Shown piece after piece: positions 1 to 6,224 of a stretch of DNA of 7,325 nucleotides; positions within the stretch are counted from its first letter, which is position 1; each line of letters begins with the position of its first letter. The translations under genes were made by a program, and so were the position numbers. The notes under the pieces are model-generated. The model searched no databases. It saw only the letters and a list, made by a program, of their open reading frames with translations, and was not told the origin of the DNA. Source of the DNA: Thermodesulfobacteriota bacterium (GTDB lineage: Bacteria > Desulfobacterota > Desulfocorpusculales > Desulfocorpusculum); NCBI GenBank assembly GCA_028275295.1, contig JAPWUY010000081.1:1-7325 (forward strand), given 5' to 3'.

Positions 1-204
1 TGCAATCCGGACGCGGAGACCGCGCCCCTCCGAGAAAACCGGCCCCAGCGTTACCCCGGGTTTTCCCCGGAAGGCCATCCGTAACGCGCTGGCCTTCCCG
101 CGGAGGGGCGGGCTCTGCACGCCCGCAAACGAGGCTTTGCTTCCACCGGGGGATCGGCCCATTAGACGCTCAGGCGATCGTTTGCCCCCGATGATCATGT
201 TATG
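1..204. repeat. Array unit 1 (left end outside window)
   Basis: This is the most diverged copy. The forward hairpin is at 9-27 (GGACGCGG, loop AGA, CCGCGCCC) and the reverse hairpin at 106-124 (GGGCGGGC, loop TCT, GCACGCCC). The sequence between them holds further inverted repeats: GCGTTAC at 48-54 against GTAACGC at 81-87, CCGGG at 56-60 against CCCGG at 66-70, and AAGGCCA at 71-77 against TGGCCTT at 90-96. The right part shares ACCGGGGGAT, TTTGCCCCCGATGAT and ATGTTATGCC with unit 2. Confidence 0.8.
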
Positions 205-427
205 CCTCGGCATTGGCACGGCCTCGCAACGCGGACGCACGGAGTGCGTCCCTCCGAGAAAACCGCCCTCCGTGTTATGCCAGGGGTCTCGCCGCTAGGC
301 CATCCCAGCTTGGATAGCCCCCGCGGAGGGGCGGGCTCAGCACGCCCGCTAGGAACGCTTCCCTTCCACCGGGGGATTGCCCCATTAGGCCACCAGGCGT
401 TCATTTGCCCCCGATGATTATGTTATG
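205..427. repeat. Array unit 2 (complete)
   Basis: This is a full 223-bp unit. The forward hairpin at 233-251 is perfect: GGACGCAC, loop GGA, GTGCGTCC. The reverse hairpin is at 329-347 (GGGCGGGC, loop TCA, GCACGCCC, with one mismatch). The minus strand is open from 404 to a stop at 195. It encodes a tail like that of unit 3, sharing RRAVFSEGRTPCVR and ending in GIT. Confidence 0.85.
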
Positions 428-1407
428 CCCCAGCTTGCGTCCGGCCCGTAATCGCGGACGCACGGAGTGCGTCCCTCCGAGAAAACCGCCCTCCGCGTTA
501 GCCCCGGGTTTTCCCCGCGAGGCCATCCCAGCTTGGACCGTCCTCCCCGCGGAGCAACGATTCTCAGATCGTTTTTGCCATCAACCCCCGTTGTGTCTGG
601 CGAATACGCGTGCTTCAGGGTGGAGCCATGGATCTCCAATACATCCACCTTTGGGCTATTGGAGAATCCGACGGCCACCCGCAGACCATCGGATGAAATG
701 GCCACTCCACAGGGTTGCGTGCCTCCCGGAGGACGGAGTTTGGAACAGGGCGAGATCTGCTGGGGCGAACTCCCGCCCCAATGGGCCAGCTCGGTCAAGT
801 CGTAGAGCCGGACAAATCCATCGTAGCAGCTGGTCACAAGTAAAGTGGCGGCTTTGTCGAAACTGGCCCCCATGGCGCGGCCCCCGTAGGTTTTGTCCTC
901 GGCAAAAAGGGTGTAATCGGAGGTCCGGTAAATGCGCATGCCGCCTTGTCGTGCCATCACCACGAGAAGTCTCCCATCGGGCGAGTGAGCGATCCTGTCT
1001 ATGCGCTGTGTGTGTCCGGTGAGGCGCCTCTTGAGGGCTCCAGTAGCCAGGTCAAAGACATACACCGAGGCCATGCCATCCCAATCCCACCCTGTCCACC
1101 CTCCGCAAGCCACGGTGCTTCCATCCGGAGAGATGGAGAGGGCGTAGATCTTCCCCTCGTTTCCTGGATCTATGGGCGGGCGCAGGATGCGGGAGAGAAC
1201 CGCTTTTTTCCCCCCGCTGATATCCCAAACTCGAGCCGTCTTGCCCTCGGATCCGGTAACGAGAAAACAGTTGGATGCGTCAATGGCAATTCCAAGGATG
1301 GGGGCAGTATGCATCCCGGTCTCAATGCGCAGGATGGGGTCTTGAGTTTGGGAGAAGGCAGGGGGGACTGTAAGTAGGGTGAAGATCCATGCTGGGAGAA
1401 GGAGCAT
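418..1407 (-). CDS. Secreted WD40-repeat propeller protein, 3' end replaced by repeat array (probable truncated gene)
   Basis: The 329-residue product starts at ATG 1407, with AGGGGGAG seven bases upstream. Residues 1-19 form a signal peptide (hydrophobic LPAWIFTLLTVPPAFS, likely cut before Q20), so the protein is exported. WD40 blades follow at roughly 32-64 (ARVWD), 84-120 (SPDGSTVACGGW, VYVFD), 131-162 (HSPDG, MRIYR), 175-204 (VRLYD) and 231-260 (SSDGLRVAVG). Only about five blades are present, although a closed propeller normally has seven. From memory of the family, the SPDTTGVDGKNDL segment is normally followed by further blades, often by a second propeller and sometimes a C-terminal effector domain. 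Here native sequence stops at A285, and residues 286-329 are translated array DNA. A strong promoter lies upstream, so the gene may still be transcribed, but a folded functional product is doubtful. Such propellers usually mediate protein interactions; no specific partner can be named. Confidence 0.8.
   Translation of the reverse strand: MLLLPAWIFTLLTVPPAFSQTQDPILRIETGMHTAPILGIAIDASNCFLVTGSEGKTARVWDISGGKKAVLSRILRPPIDPGNEGKIYALSISPDGSTVACGGWTGWDWDGMASVYVFDLATGALKRRLTGHTQRIDRIAHSPDGRLLVVMARQGGMRIYRTSDYTLFAEDKTYGGRAMGASFDKAATLLVTSCYDGFVRLYDLTELAHWGGSSPQQISPCSKLRPPGGTQPCGVAISSDGLRVAVGFSNSPKVDVLEIHGSTLKHAYSPDTTGVDGKNDLRIVAPRGGRSKLGWPRGENPGLTRRAVFSEGRTPCVRDYGPDASWGIT
428..554. repeat. Array unit 3, cut off at GGAG before its reverse hairpin
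   Basis: The perfect forward hairpin at 456-474 is identical to the one in unit 2, and the following CCTCCGAGAAAACCGCCCTCCG matches too. The stretch GGGTTTTCCCCG near 506-518 instead matches unit 1. Homology runs to CCGCGGAG (547-554) and then stops. In units 1 and 2 the same GGAG is followed at once by the reverse hairpin, whereas here it is followed by WD40 coding sequence. Confidence 0.8.
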
Positions 1408-1520
1408 GAGGAAACTCCCCCTTTTTATGCGACCCTCCTTTCTGCCCGTCTGTGGGGAAGCGGGCGCGAAGGTCGAGGCAGGGTAAAAACTGAGAAAAGC
1501 AAGGCATGTTGGTCACACAA

Positions 1521-1549
1521 ACTATAGGAAGGCTGGACCCGAGTGTCAA
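1521..1549 (-). promoter_or_regulatory. Near-consensus sigma-70-type promoter for the WD40 gene
   Basis: Read on the minus strand, this is TTGACA (1549-1544, perfect -35), a 17-bp spacer, then TATAGT (1526-1521, five of six for -10). Transcription would start near 1514, leaving a leader of about 107 nt before the ATG at 1407. Confidence 0.65.
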
Positions 1550-1590
1550 GCTCGGATTGGGCATCTTGGCAAGTCCTTTTTCCTTATCGT

Positions 1591-1600
1591 GTGTGCACAC
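1591..1600. promoter_or_regulatory. Perfect 10-bp palindrome between divergent promoters
   Basis: GTGTGCACAC is self-complementary and lies between the -35 region of the WD40 promoter and the peroxidase promoter. It could be an operator shared by both genes. It is short and no regulator is identified, so this is only a candidate. Confidence 0.2.
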
Positions 1601-1635
1601 TCTGCCCTTTGGACTGAGGATCTCCTATTGAGTTG

Positions 1636-1664
1636 TTCCCTGAACCCTAAGGAACCAGTATAAT
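1636..1664 (+). promoter_or_regulatory. Candidate promoter for the di-heme peroxidase
   Basis: A perfect -10 hexamer TATAAT sits at 1659-1664. The -35 at 17-bp spacing is poor (TTCCCT, 1636-1641), so an activator may be needed. Transcription would begin near 1671, about 20 nt before the ATG at 1691 and 38 nt before the ATG at 1709. Confidence 0.5.
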
Positions 1665-1690
1665 CGGCTGAGAGATGAGGAAGTTTTTCG

Positions 1691-2758
1691 ATGCAGGGGG
1701 TAAGTGTGATGGGAAGGGGAGTCCTATGGCTTATGGGGATAGCTTTCCTTGTCCTGGGAGCGGCGGGACTTGGGGGTTCGGGCTCTCTTGCTCAGGAGCC
1801 TCTCCGAAAAAAGGCCCTCGAGGTCTTGGTGCCCCTCAGGTCAGAGGAGCCGCCGCCTCCAGGCTCGACTCTGGGACAGAGGGTGGCCCTCGGGAGGATG
1901 CTCTTCTTCGAGCCAAGGGCTTCAGTGGATGGCACTGTTAGCTGCAGTCGCTGCCACCTCCCCCAGCTCTATGGCACAGACGGCCTTGCCAGATCCATAG
2001 GGGTGATGGGGAGAACGAACCCGAGAAATGCTCCCACGGTTCTCAATGCGTTTCTCCAGTTCTCCCAGCATTGGAGGGGCGATAGGGAGTCCGTGGAGGA
2101 TCAAGCTGCGAAGGCATTAGTGGGACCTCCCAGTTTCGGAAACTCGAGCCAAGAGGCGGCCATGGCCAGGCTGAAGGCAATACCGGAGTATAGGGAGCTT
2201 TTTGGAAAGGCCTTTCCCCATGACAAGGATCCGGTGAGTCCAAAGAACTGGGCTTCGGCCATAGGTGCCTTCGAGCGAACCCTCGTTGTGCCATCGAGGC
2301 TGGATTCGTGGCTTCTGGGCGATGACAGGGCCCTGGAGGAGCGAGAGAGAAGGGGATTGGAGCGATTCCTTGTCACGGGATGCGCTGACTGCCACGGGGG
2401 TATCGGTCTTGGGGGATCCATGTATGAGAAATTCGGGATTCACATGGACTATTGGAAGGCCACAGGCAGTAAAGAGCTCGATAGAGGCCGTGCGGATGTG
2501 ACGGGGGACCCCCAAGACCTCTATGTGTTCAAGGTCCCGAGCCTCAGGAATGTGGCCATGACACCTCCCTATTTCCACGACGGATCAGTGTTCGAGCTCA
2601 AAGAGGCGATCAGGGTCATGGGCATAACACAATTGGGCCAAGAGATCCCCCAAGAGGCCATAGAAGAATTGTTCCAGTTCCTGTGCTCCCTCACGGGTCC
2701 ATTGCCACAGGGCTTCTCGGAAGCCCCGGTGCTTCCTGCGGGCGGATTCAGGCCTTAG
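1691..2758 (+). CDS. Periplasmic di-heme cytochrome c peroxidase (CcpA/MauG family)
   Basis: The enzyme reduces H2O2 to water in the periplasm with electrons from small c-type cytochromes. The 355-residue product has a signal peptide (hydrophobic stretch about 11-33, likely cut after SLAQ). The first haem site is CSRCH (85-89), the peroxidatic domain, followed by NAPTVLNAFLQFSQHWRGDR. The second is CADCH (231-235), followed by VPSLRNVAMTPPYFHDGSV. Met310 lies 14 residues after His296, the same spacing as the His261/Met275 pair of the Pseudomonas enzyme. It is therefore a likely distal ligand of the high-potential haem and favours a classical peroxidase over MauG, which uses Tyr. The length is normal. 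An ATG at 1709 has a better ribosome site (AGGGGG eight bases away) and still leaves a full signal peptide, so it is a serious alternative start. The 3' end overlaps the convergent aldolase gene. Confidence 0.9.
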   Translation: MQGVSVMGRGVLWLMGIAFLVLGAAGLGGSGSLAQEPLRKKALEVLVPLRSEEPPPPGSTLGQRVALGRMLFFEPRASVDGTVSCSRCHLPQLYGTDGLARSIGVMGRTNPRNAPTVLNAFLQFSQHWRGDRESVEDQAAKALVGPPSFGNSSQEAAMARLKAIPEYRELFGKAFPHDKDPVSPKNWASAIGAFERTLVVPSRLDSWLLGDDRALEERERRGLERFLVTGCADCHGGIGLGGSMYEKFGIHMDYWKATGSKELDRGRADVTGDPQDLYVFKVPSLRNVAMTPPYFHDGSVFELKEAIRVMGITQLGQEIPQEAIEELFQFLCSLTGPLPQGFSEAPVLPAGGFRP

Positions 2759-3353
2759 TGGCAGTTTTCTCGTTTCTTCCCTTGAGAGCGAGCGACATGA
2801 GAATTATCCTACACGAGTGCTCTAAAGCAGAACTCCAATGTAGGGCCTCCCAAAGGTCAGATCCCCTTGCAAAGGTCCCGTGGCCCCGCACCACCACTAT
2901 CTTGCTTTTCGTTAGGGTCTCTGCCACTTGAGAGGCCACCTGCGCGGGCCTATAAGGCTCTGGGGACACGATGACGCTTACCTCGCCCAGGTGATACTTC
3001 CCTTCCAAGTCCAAAGGCACGATCAATTCTTCTGCCATGGACATGGCTATGACCGCAGGAGGGTGGGCATGGACAATTCCCCCTGCTCCGCACCGCTGTA
3101 CAATCTCCATGTGAACCGGAAGCTCGCTTGAGGCCACAGCTTCCTTGGAGGATGCATCATCGAGGGGGACCCCCACAATGTCCCTCGCACCGAGCCTTCC
3201 TAGGGGGGCCCCCCTTTTCGTGATCCACATGGTATCCTTTTCCGTCATGCTCAGGTTTCCGCTGTGAGAGGAGTTGAGCCCCTGCAAAAAGAGGTCCCTT
3301 CCCACCTGCTGAAAGGTTCTGAGGAGAATAGGGGTCAGTGACTTGGCAGGCAT
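2748..3353 (-). CDS. Class II aldolase/adducin family protein (fuculose-phosphate-aldolase-like)
   Basis: Members of this family are Zn-dependent and cleave or epimerise sugar phosphates (L-fuculose-1-P, L-ribulose-5-P) or act on related hydroxy-acids. Starting at ATG 3353 the product has 201 residues, the family's usual size. Visible hallmarks are VGRDLFLQGL then HSGNLS (30-35, phosphate/substrate loop), SSELPVHMEIV with E77 matching the catalytic Glu73 of FucA, HAHPP with Zn ligands H95 and H97, and RGHGTFARG with the third Zn ligand H158. The catalytic set is thus complete. The substrate cannot be read from sequence. An in-frame TTG at 3392 would add 13 residues, but neither start has a clear Shine-Dalgarno site; I prefer 3353 because the fold begins soon after it. 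A candidate promoter lies just upstream, so the gene may be transcribed independently of the S1 gene. Confidence 0.88.
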   Translation of the reverse strand: MPAKSLTPILLRTFQQVGRDLFLQGLNSSHSGNLSMTEKDTMWITKRGAPLGRLGARDIVGVPLDDASSKEAVASSELPVHMEIVQRCGAGGIVHAHPPAVIAMSMAEELIVPLDLEGKYHLGEVSVIVSPEPYRPAQVASQVAETLTKSKIVVVRGHGTFARGSDLWEALHWSSALEHSCRIILMSLALKGRNEKTATKA

Positions 3354-3381
3354 GAGCTCAGAGCCCTGAGGATCGAGTATC

Positions 3382-3406
3382 CCATCCGACAATCGAGTCC
3401 GGATGG
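3382..3406. promoter_or_regulatory. Inverted repeat in the aldolase leader
   Basis: CCATCCG at 3382-3388 pairs with CGGATGG at 3400-3406 around an 11-nt loop. It would form a hairpin in the aldolase mRNA between the candidate promoter and ATG 3353. No T-run follows in either direction, so it is not an intrinsic terminator. The alternative TTG start (3392) falls in the loop. Confidence 0.3.
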
Positions 3407-3418
3407 CCTTGCCCGTTA

Positions 3419-3446
3419 CTTATCAGACAGTGGGGGAAGATGTCAA
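3419..3446 (-). promoter_or_regulatory. Candidate promoter for the aldolase gene
   Basis: On the minus strand, a perfect TTGACA (3446-3441) is followed after 16 bp by GATAAG (3424-3419, four of six). Transcription would start near 3412, about 59 nt before ATG 3353. The 227-bp gap to the S1 gene otherwise contains only a short open frame without a ribosome site. Confidence 0.4.
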
Positions 3447-3580
3447 CGGGAAGCCTCGTCTCTCGAACAATGCCTTTCAGAAAATTCAAAGGCAGCGCCT
3501 TCCATCGCTGAGGAGATAGAGGCCTTGATCGGGTGAAATGCATGCCCTAAAAGGGGCCTTAGAGGAACAGATGCCCGCAA

Positions 3581-4780
3581 TTACTTCCCTGACTTTATCC
3601 TTTTTCTCTCCGCCATCTTTTGCCTCAGGAGGTCACCGAGGGTTGGCCTTGCCCTCTGATCTTGGGAGTAAGCCCTGATTTCCTCCTCTGTCACTTCCTC
3701 CGCTTCACCTCTCTGGCCAGCCACGGAAAGGGACAGTCTCTTCCTTTGCAGATCGAGGGATTCGACCTTCACCAGCAACTCGTCTCCCTCCTTCACCACC
3801 TCCCTCGGGCTCTTGATCCTTTTCTGAGCACCAAGCCTCGAGATGTGGACTAGCCCTTCGACCCCAGGCTCCAAGGCCACAAAGGCCCCGAAGGGAGCGA
3901 TCCTCGTGACCTTGCCCTTGTGGACCGATCCCTCAGGATACAAATTGCCTGCCTTCTCCCAAGGATCCGGCAGGGCTCTCTTCTGGCTGAGAAGGATTCT
4001 TTTGAGGTTCCAGTCAATATCCACAACGCACAGTTCCAGCTCTTGGCCAATTTTCACTTTTTCCAATGACTCCTTGGGATCACCCCAGCCCAACTCGGAA
4101 AGGGGAATCAGTCCCTCGATACCCCCAAGGTCTACGAACACGCCGAAATCTCTCACAGAGGCGACCTTCCCGCCGATGCGCTTGCCCACGGAAAATTGGT
4201 CTTTGAGCTCTTCCCATCTTTTCGCCTCTTCCTCTTCCAGGAGGGCCTTCCTGGAAAGGATGACCCGCCTGCCTCCCTCGCTGTATTCCACGATCTTGAA
4301 CTCGAGGGTCTTCCCCTCAGGCCTCTCCCCTTCGATCACGGTCAGGTCCCGTCCCATCTGGGAAAAGGGGCAGAAGCCCCTAAAGCCGCCAGGGATTTTC
4401 ACTTGGTAGCCACCTTTTATCTCCTTCTCCACGATCCCCTGAACCGGAATACCGCTTTTCCATGCCTCTCTTAAGTAAGTTTTGGCTATTTCCGAATCCG
4501 TTATTCTCGTCGTGAAGAGCTCTCCCGCCTCATTACGGCCAAGGTAATAGGCCCTGATCTTCTCTCCCTTCCTTACTTCCTTACCCTCCTCGAGGAATTC
4601 CGATCGATGGATGACCCCGTCGGATTTTCCCCCCAAATCCAGATAGACCCATTCGGAACTGACTTCCAAAACCGTTGCCTCCACGACATCGCCTCTGTTC
4701 ACGCGCTTAGTCGAACCGAGGCTTTTCTCCAATAGCTCGGAGAATTCCGGATCATTTGCTTCGAGATCCTCGATATCCAT
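3581..4780 (-). CDS. Four-domain S1 RNA-binding protein (ribosomal protein S1-like)
   Basis: The 399-residue cytoplasmic protein has four S1 (OB-fold) RNA-binding domains. They lie at about 28-95 ([23 protein letters not shown]), 110-178 ([16 protein letters not shown]), 198-267 ([28 protein letters not shown]) and 283-353 ([26 protein letters not shown]). The third and fourth are the most canonical. The N-terminus is acidic ([12 protein letters not shown]) and the C-terminus, 358-399, is charged and basic at its end. Six-domain S1 is the housekeeping form in proteobacteria, so this shorter protein may be an S1 paralogue or a lineage-specific S1. It probably helps mRNA bind the ribosome or modulates RNA turnover. 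ATG 4780 is chosen over the upstream in-frame TTG 4822 because GGGAGG lies five bases before it. It is 76 bp downstream of the flavoprotein gene and on the same strand, so co-transcription is possible. Confidence 0.87.
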   Translation of the reverse strand: MDIEDLEANDPEFSELLEKSLGSTKRVNRGDVVEATVLEVSSEWVYLDLGGKSDGVIHRSEFLEEGKEVRKGEKIRAYYLGRNEAGELFTTRITDSEIAKTYLREAWKSGIPVQGIVEKEIKGGYQVKIPGGFRGFCPFSQMGRDLTVIEGERPEGKTLEFKIVEYSEGGRRVILSRKALLEEEEAKRWEELKDQFSVGKRIGGKVASVRDFGVFVDLGGIEGLIPLSELGWGDPKESLEKVKIGQELELCVVDIDWNLKRILLSQKRALPDPWEKAGNLYPEGSVHKGKVTRIAPFGAFVALEPGVEGLVHISRLGAQKRIKSPREVVKEGDELLVKVESLDLQRKRLSLSVAGQRGEAEEVTEEEIRAYSQDQRARPTLGDLLRQKMAERKRIKSGK

Positions 4781-4785
4781 TTTCG

Positions 4786-4791
4786 CCTCCC
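4786..4791 (-). promoter_or_regulatory. Ribosome binding site fixing the S1-protein start
   Basis: GGGAGG on the minus strand ends five bases before ATG 4780. No comparable site precedes the TTG at 4822, so the shorter protein is preferred. Confidence 0.7.
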
Positions 4792-4856
4792 AACCCCTCC
4801 CTTCCTTCAGCCTATAAGCCAAGCTATCTCGCTCCAGAAATCCTGTCTTTTGGCCC

Positions 4857-5504
4857 CTATTTCGCGACAGCCTTCATCTTCCTTGCCAAGTACACCATCC
4901 TCCTTCCCAGGGCTTGGGCTGCTTCCACTCCCCAAGAATCCTCCAACACCCCCAATCTCACTGACTTTCGGAACTCACCCGTTCCCCCCTTTGAGGATAG
5001 CCCTGCCGCTCCCCACGGACAATGGGGCGTAGCAACGGGTATCATCCCGAGGGTGAGGATCCCGGCCACAATGCTCTGGAGCGCCGTCTCTAGACCCGCG
5101 TGCCTGTACCAGCCCACTGCCAGTGCTCCTGCCACTTTATCCGCCAATCTTCCCCTGTGGACCTTTCCATAGATGAATGCCCTGAGCCTGTCCATGAGGG
5201 AGGCCAGATAGCCAGAAAGCCTCCCTATATAGACTGGTGTCGCCAGAGCCAGGGCATCGGCATCCGCCACAAGGGGATAGATCTCATCCATGTCGTCCCT
5301 CTGGATGCAGAATAGATCCTGGGTCTGTTTCGACAGACACCAATTACAATGCTTGCAGCTTCCAATCTTCTTCTCCGCAAGGGTGACCATTTGGACCTCG
5401 ACCTGGGGCTCTCCTCCTGCGGCCTCCAGACATTTTTCCAGGAAGGCCTGCGTGTTTCCGCCTCTTACGGGACTTGCGCAGATGCCCAATACCTTGATCT
5501 TCAT
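4857..5504 (-). CDS. Iron-sulfur flavoprotein / NADPH-dependent FMN reductase family
   Basis: This 215-residue cytoplasmic protein has a flavodoxin-like fold. The N-terminal [18 protein letters not shown] (1-18) carries the FMN-phosphate loop SPVRGGNT. Cys50, 53, 56 and 66 (GSCKHCNWC then LFC) form a compact CxxCxxC...C motif that should hold a [4Fe-4S] cluster, as in archaeal and clostridial Isf proteins. [19 protein letters not shown] (88-106) is the second FMN-contact segment of the family. The known role is one- or two-electron transfer between ferredoxin and acceptors; a specific partner is not evident here. The spacing to the last Cys (nine residues) is slightly longer than the classical four to seven. 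ATG 5504 is preferred over TTG 5594 because GGAGG lies six bases upstream and the fold starts at once. It is divergent from the MaoC gene and upstream of the S1 gene. Confidence 0.88.
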   Translation of the reverse strand: MKIKVLGICASPVRGGNTQAFLEKCLEAAGGEPQVEVQMVTLAEKKIGSCKHCNWCLSKQTQDLFCIQRDDMDEIYPLVADADALALATPVYIGRLSGYLASLMDRLRAFIYGKVHRGRLADKVAGALAVGWYRHAGLETALQSIVAGILTLGMIPVATPHCPWGAAGLSSKGGTGEFRKSVRLGVLEDSWGVEAAQALGRRMVYLARKMKAVAK

Positions 5505-5510
5505 CTTCCG

Positions 5511-5515
5511 CCTCC
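5511..5515 (-). promoter_or_regulatory. Ribosome binding site fixing the flavoprotein start
   Basis: GGAGG on the minus strand lies six bases before ATG 5504. It rules against the 30-residue extension to TTG 5594, which has no recognisable fold. Confidence 0.7.
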
Positions 5516-5670
5516 GTGGGCTAAGGACTTCTGGGAGGTCTCGGATCTCAGAAAGCCCAGGCTGTATTCTAAGAAAGGAGGAGCGATTCGCCAAGGCATG
5601 TCCATGGCAACCAAGGGGCCCACGAGGGGCTCGGGCCGTCTTTGAATTCGGGAGAGAACACCTTCTATGC

Positions 5671-5686
5671 CCCGATGAGGATCGGG
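5671..5686. promoter_or_regulatory. 16-bp dyad in the divergent flavoprotein/MaoC gap
   Basis: CCCGAT, GAGG, ATCGGG is a perfect 6-bp inverted repeat with a 4-nt centre, about 90 bp before the MaoC start. No T-run follows it, so a terminator is unlikely. It could be an operator or simply a hairpin. The rest of 5505-5774 shows no gene and no convincing promoter for either flanking gene. Confidence 0.3.
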
Positions 5687-5758
5687 AAATTGGAGGATCT
5701 CAAATTGTTCCATCTGGGGTGATAGAATTGGAAGAGTGCTTTTGGTCGATATGATCAT

Positions 5759-5765
5759 AAGGAGG
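5759..5765 (+). promoter_or_regulatory. Perfect ribosome binding site deciding the MaoC start
   Basis: AAGGAGG sits nine bases before an in-frame GTG at 5775. Earlier in-frame starts (GTG 5736, ATG 5751) have no such site and would place this sequence inside the coding region. Confidence 0.7.
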
Positions 5766-5774
5766 TTTTCCAAG

Positions 5775-6203
5775 GTGGGGGAACATGGTCTTCCTTTCGA
5801 AGTGGGACAATGGGCTGAGCTTTCCAAGACCGTAAGCGAGGCGGACATTGTGCTTTTTGCTGGGGTTACGGGAGACTTCAACCCGGCCCACATGGATGAG
5901 CAGTGGGCCTCGAGGAGCATGTTCAAGGGGAGGATAGCCCACGGAATGTTGAGTGCTGGTCTCATCTCCGCCGTATTGGGAACGAGGCTTCCTGGCCCTG
6001 GGACCATTTATCTTTCCCAAGAACTCAGGTTCTTGGCGCCAGTGAGAATAGGGGATACCATTACGGCTAGGGTTGAGATAGTCGAGATATTGGAAGGCAG
6101 GAACAGGGTCCGCCTGGATACGAAGGTGAGGAATCAGGATGGAAAGATCGTCGTCGATGGGACGGCTTGGGTAATGATCCCAAAGGCTCACCTTGAAAAA
6201 TAG
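5775..6203 (+). CDS. MaoC-like (R)-specific enoyl-CoA hydratase
   Basis: This is a single hot-dog-domain protein of 142 residues, the usual size for PhaJ/MaoC hydratases. These enzymes add water to trans-2-enoyl-CoA to give (R)-3-hydroxyacyl-CoA. The hydratase motif is clear: FAGVTGDFNPAHMDEQWA (28-45), with catalytic Asp34 and His39 spaced five apart like Asp31/His36 of Aeromonas PhaJ. RIAHGMLSAGLISAVLGT (53-70) and then LRFLAPVRIGDT (84-95), the second conserved block, follow. The GTG 5775 start is chosen for its perfect ribosome site. It is followed after 21 bp by the polyferredoxin gene, so the two are probably co-expressed. Acyl-CoA hydration in fatty acid, aromatic or polyhydroxyalkanoate metabolism is likely; the exact chain length and pathway cannot be read. 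Confidence 0.9.
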   Translation: MGEHGLPFEVGQWAELSKTVSEADIVLFAGVTGDFNPAHMDEQWASRSMFKGRIAHGMLSAGLISAVLGTRLPGPGTIYLSQELRFLAPVRIGDTITARVEIVEILEGRNRVRLDTKVRNQDGKIVVDGTAWVMIPKAHLEK

Positions 6204-6224
6204 TCCTCAAAAAAGGAGAGGCTC

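Larger units (their letters stand above)
1..554. repeat. Tandem array of ~223-bp units with paired REP-like hairpins
   Basis: Three successive blocks match along their length with a period of 223-224 bp, shown by the hairpins at 9, 233 and 456 and those at 106 and 329. The last block stops at 554. Every block has a forward hairpin followed by CCTCCGAGAAAAC. Blocks 1 and 2 also have an oppositely oriented hairpin preceded by CGCGGAG, so the arrangement resembles the paired inverted REPs of BIMEs. No protein-coding gene is supported in 1-417; open frames there follow the repeat rather than any recognisable family. The array continues off the left edge. REP/BIME-like is an analogy from structure; no associated transposase is visible. 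Confidence 0.85.

Noticed and set aside
195..427. Repeated GTTATGCC motifs suggested integron attC sites in the array
   Set aside because: GTTATGC does not fit the GTTRRRY core, no matching RYYYAAC partner at the right distance is seen, and there are no cassette genes between units.
1..554. Regular repeats suggested a CRISPR array
   Set aside because: The period is about 223 bp with whole units homologous; there are no short identical repeats separated by unique spacers.
195..1022. Open reading frames over the array and antisense to the WD40 gene
   Set aside because: They follow repeat sequence or are shadows of the WD40 gene, with proline/arginine-rich low-complexity products and no family resemblance.
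3358..3543. Possible 61-residue minus-strand gene between the aldolase and S1 genes
   Set aside because: There is no ribosome binding site, no recognisable domain, and it overlaps the candidate promoter and leader hairpin of the aldolase gene.
5575..5645. Plus-strand AAAGGAGG followed by a short open frame from ATG 5598
   Set aside because: The ATG is too far from the purine run and the product is only about 15 residues with no recognisable features.
5728..5755. TTGGAA, 16 bp, TATGAT as a promoter for the MaoC gene
   Set aside because: Transcription would start near 5762, inside the AAGGAGG ribosome site, so it cannot serve the chosen start well.
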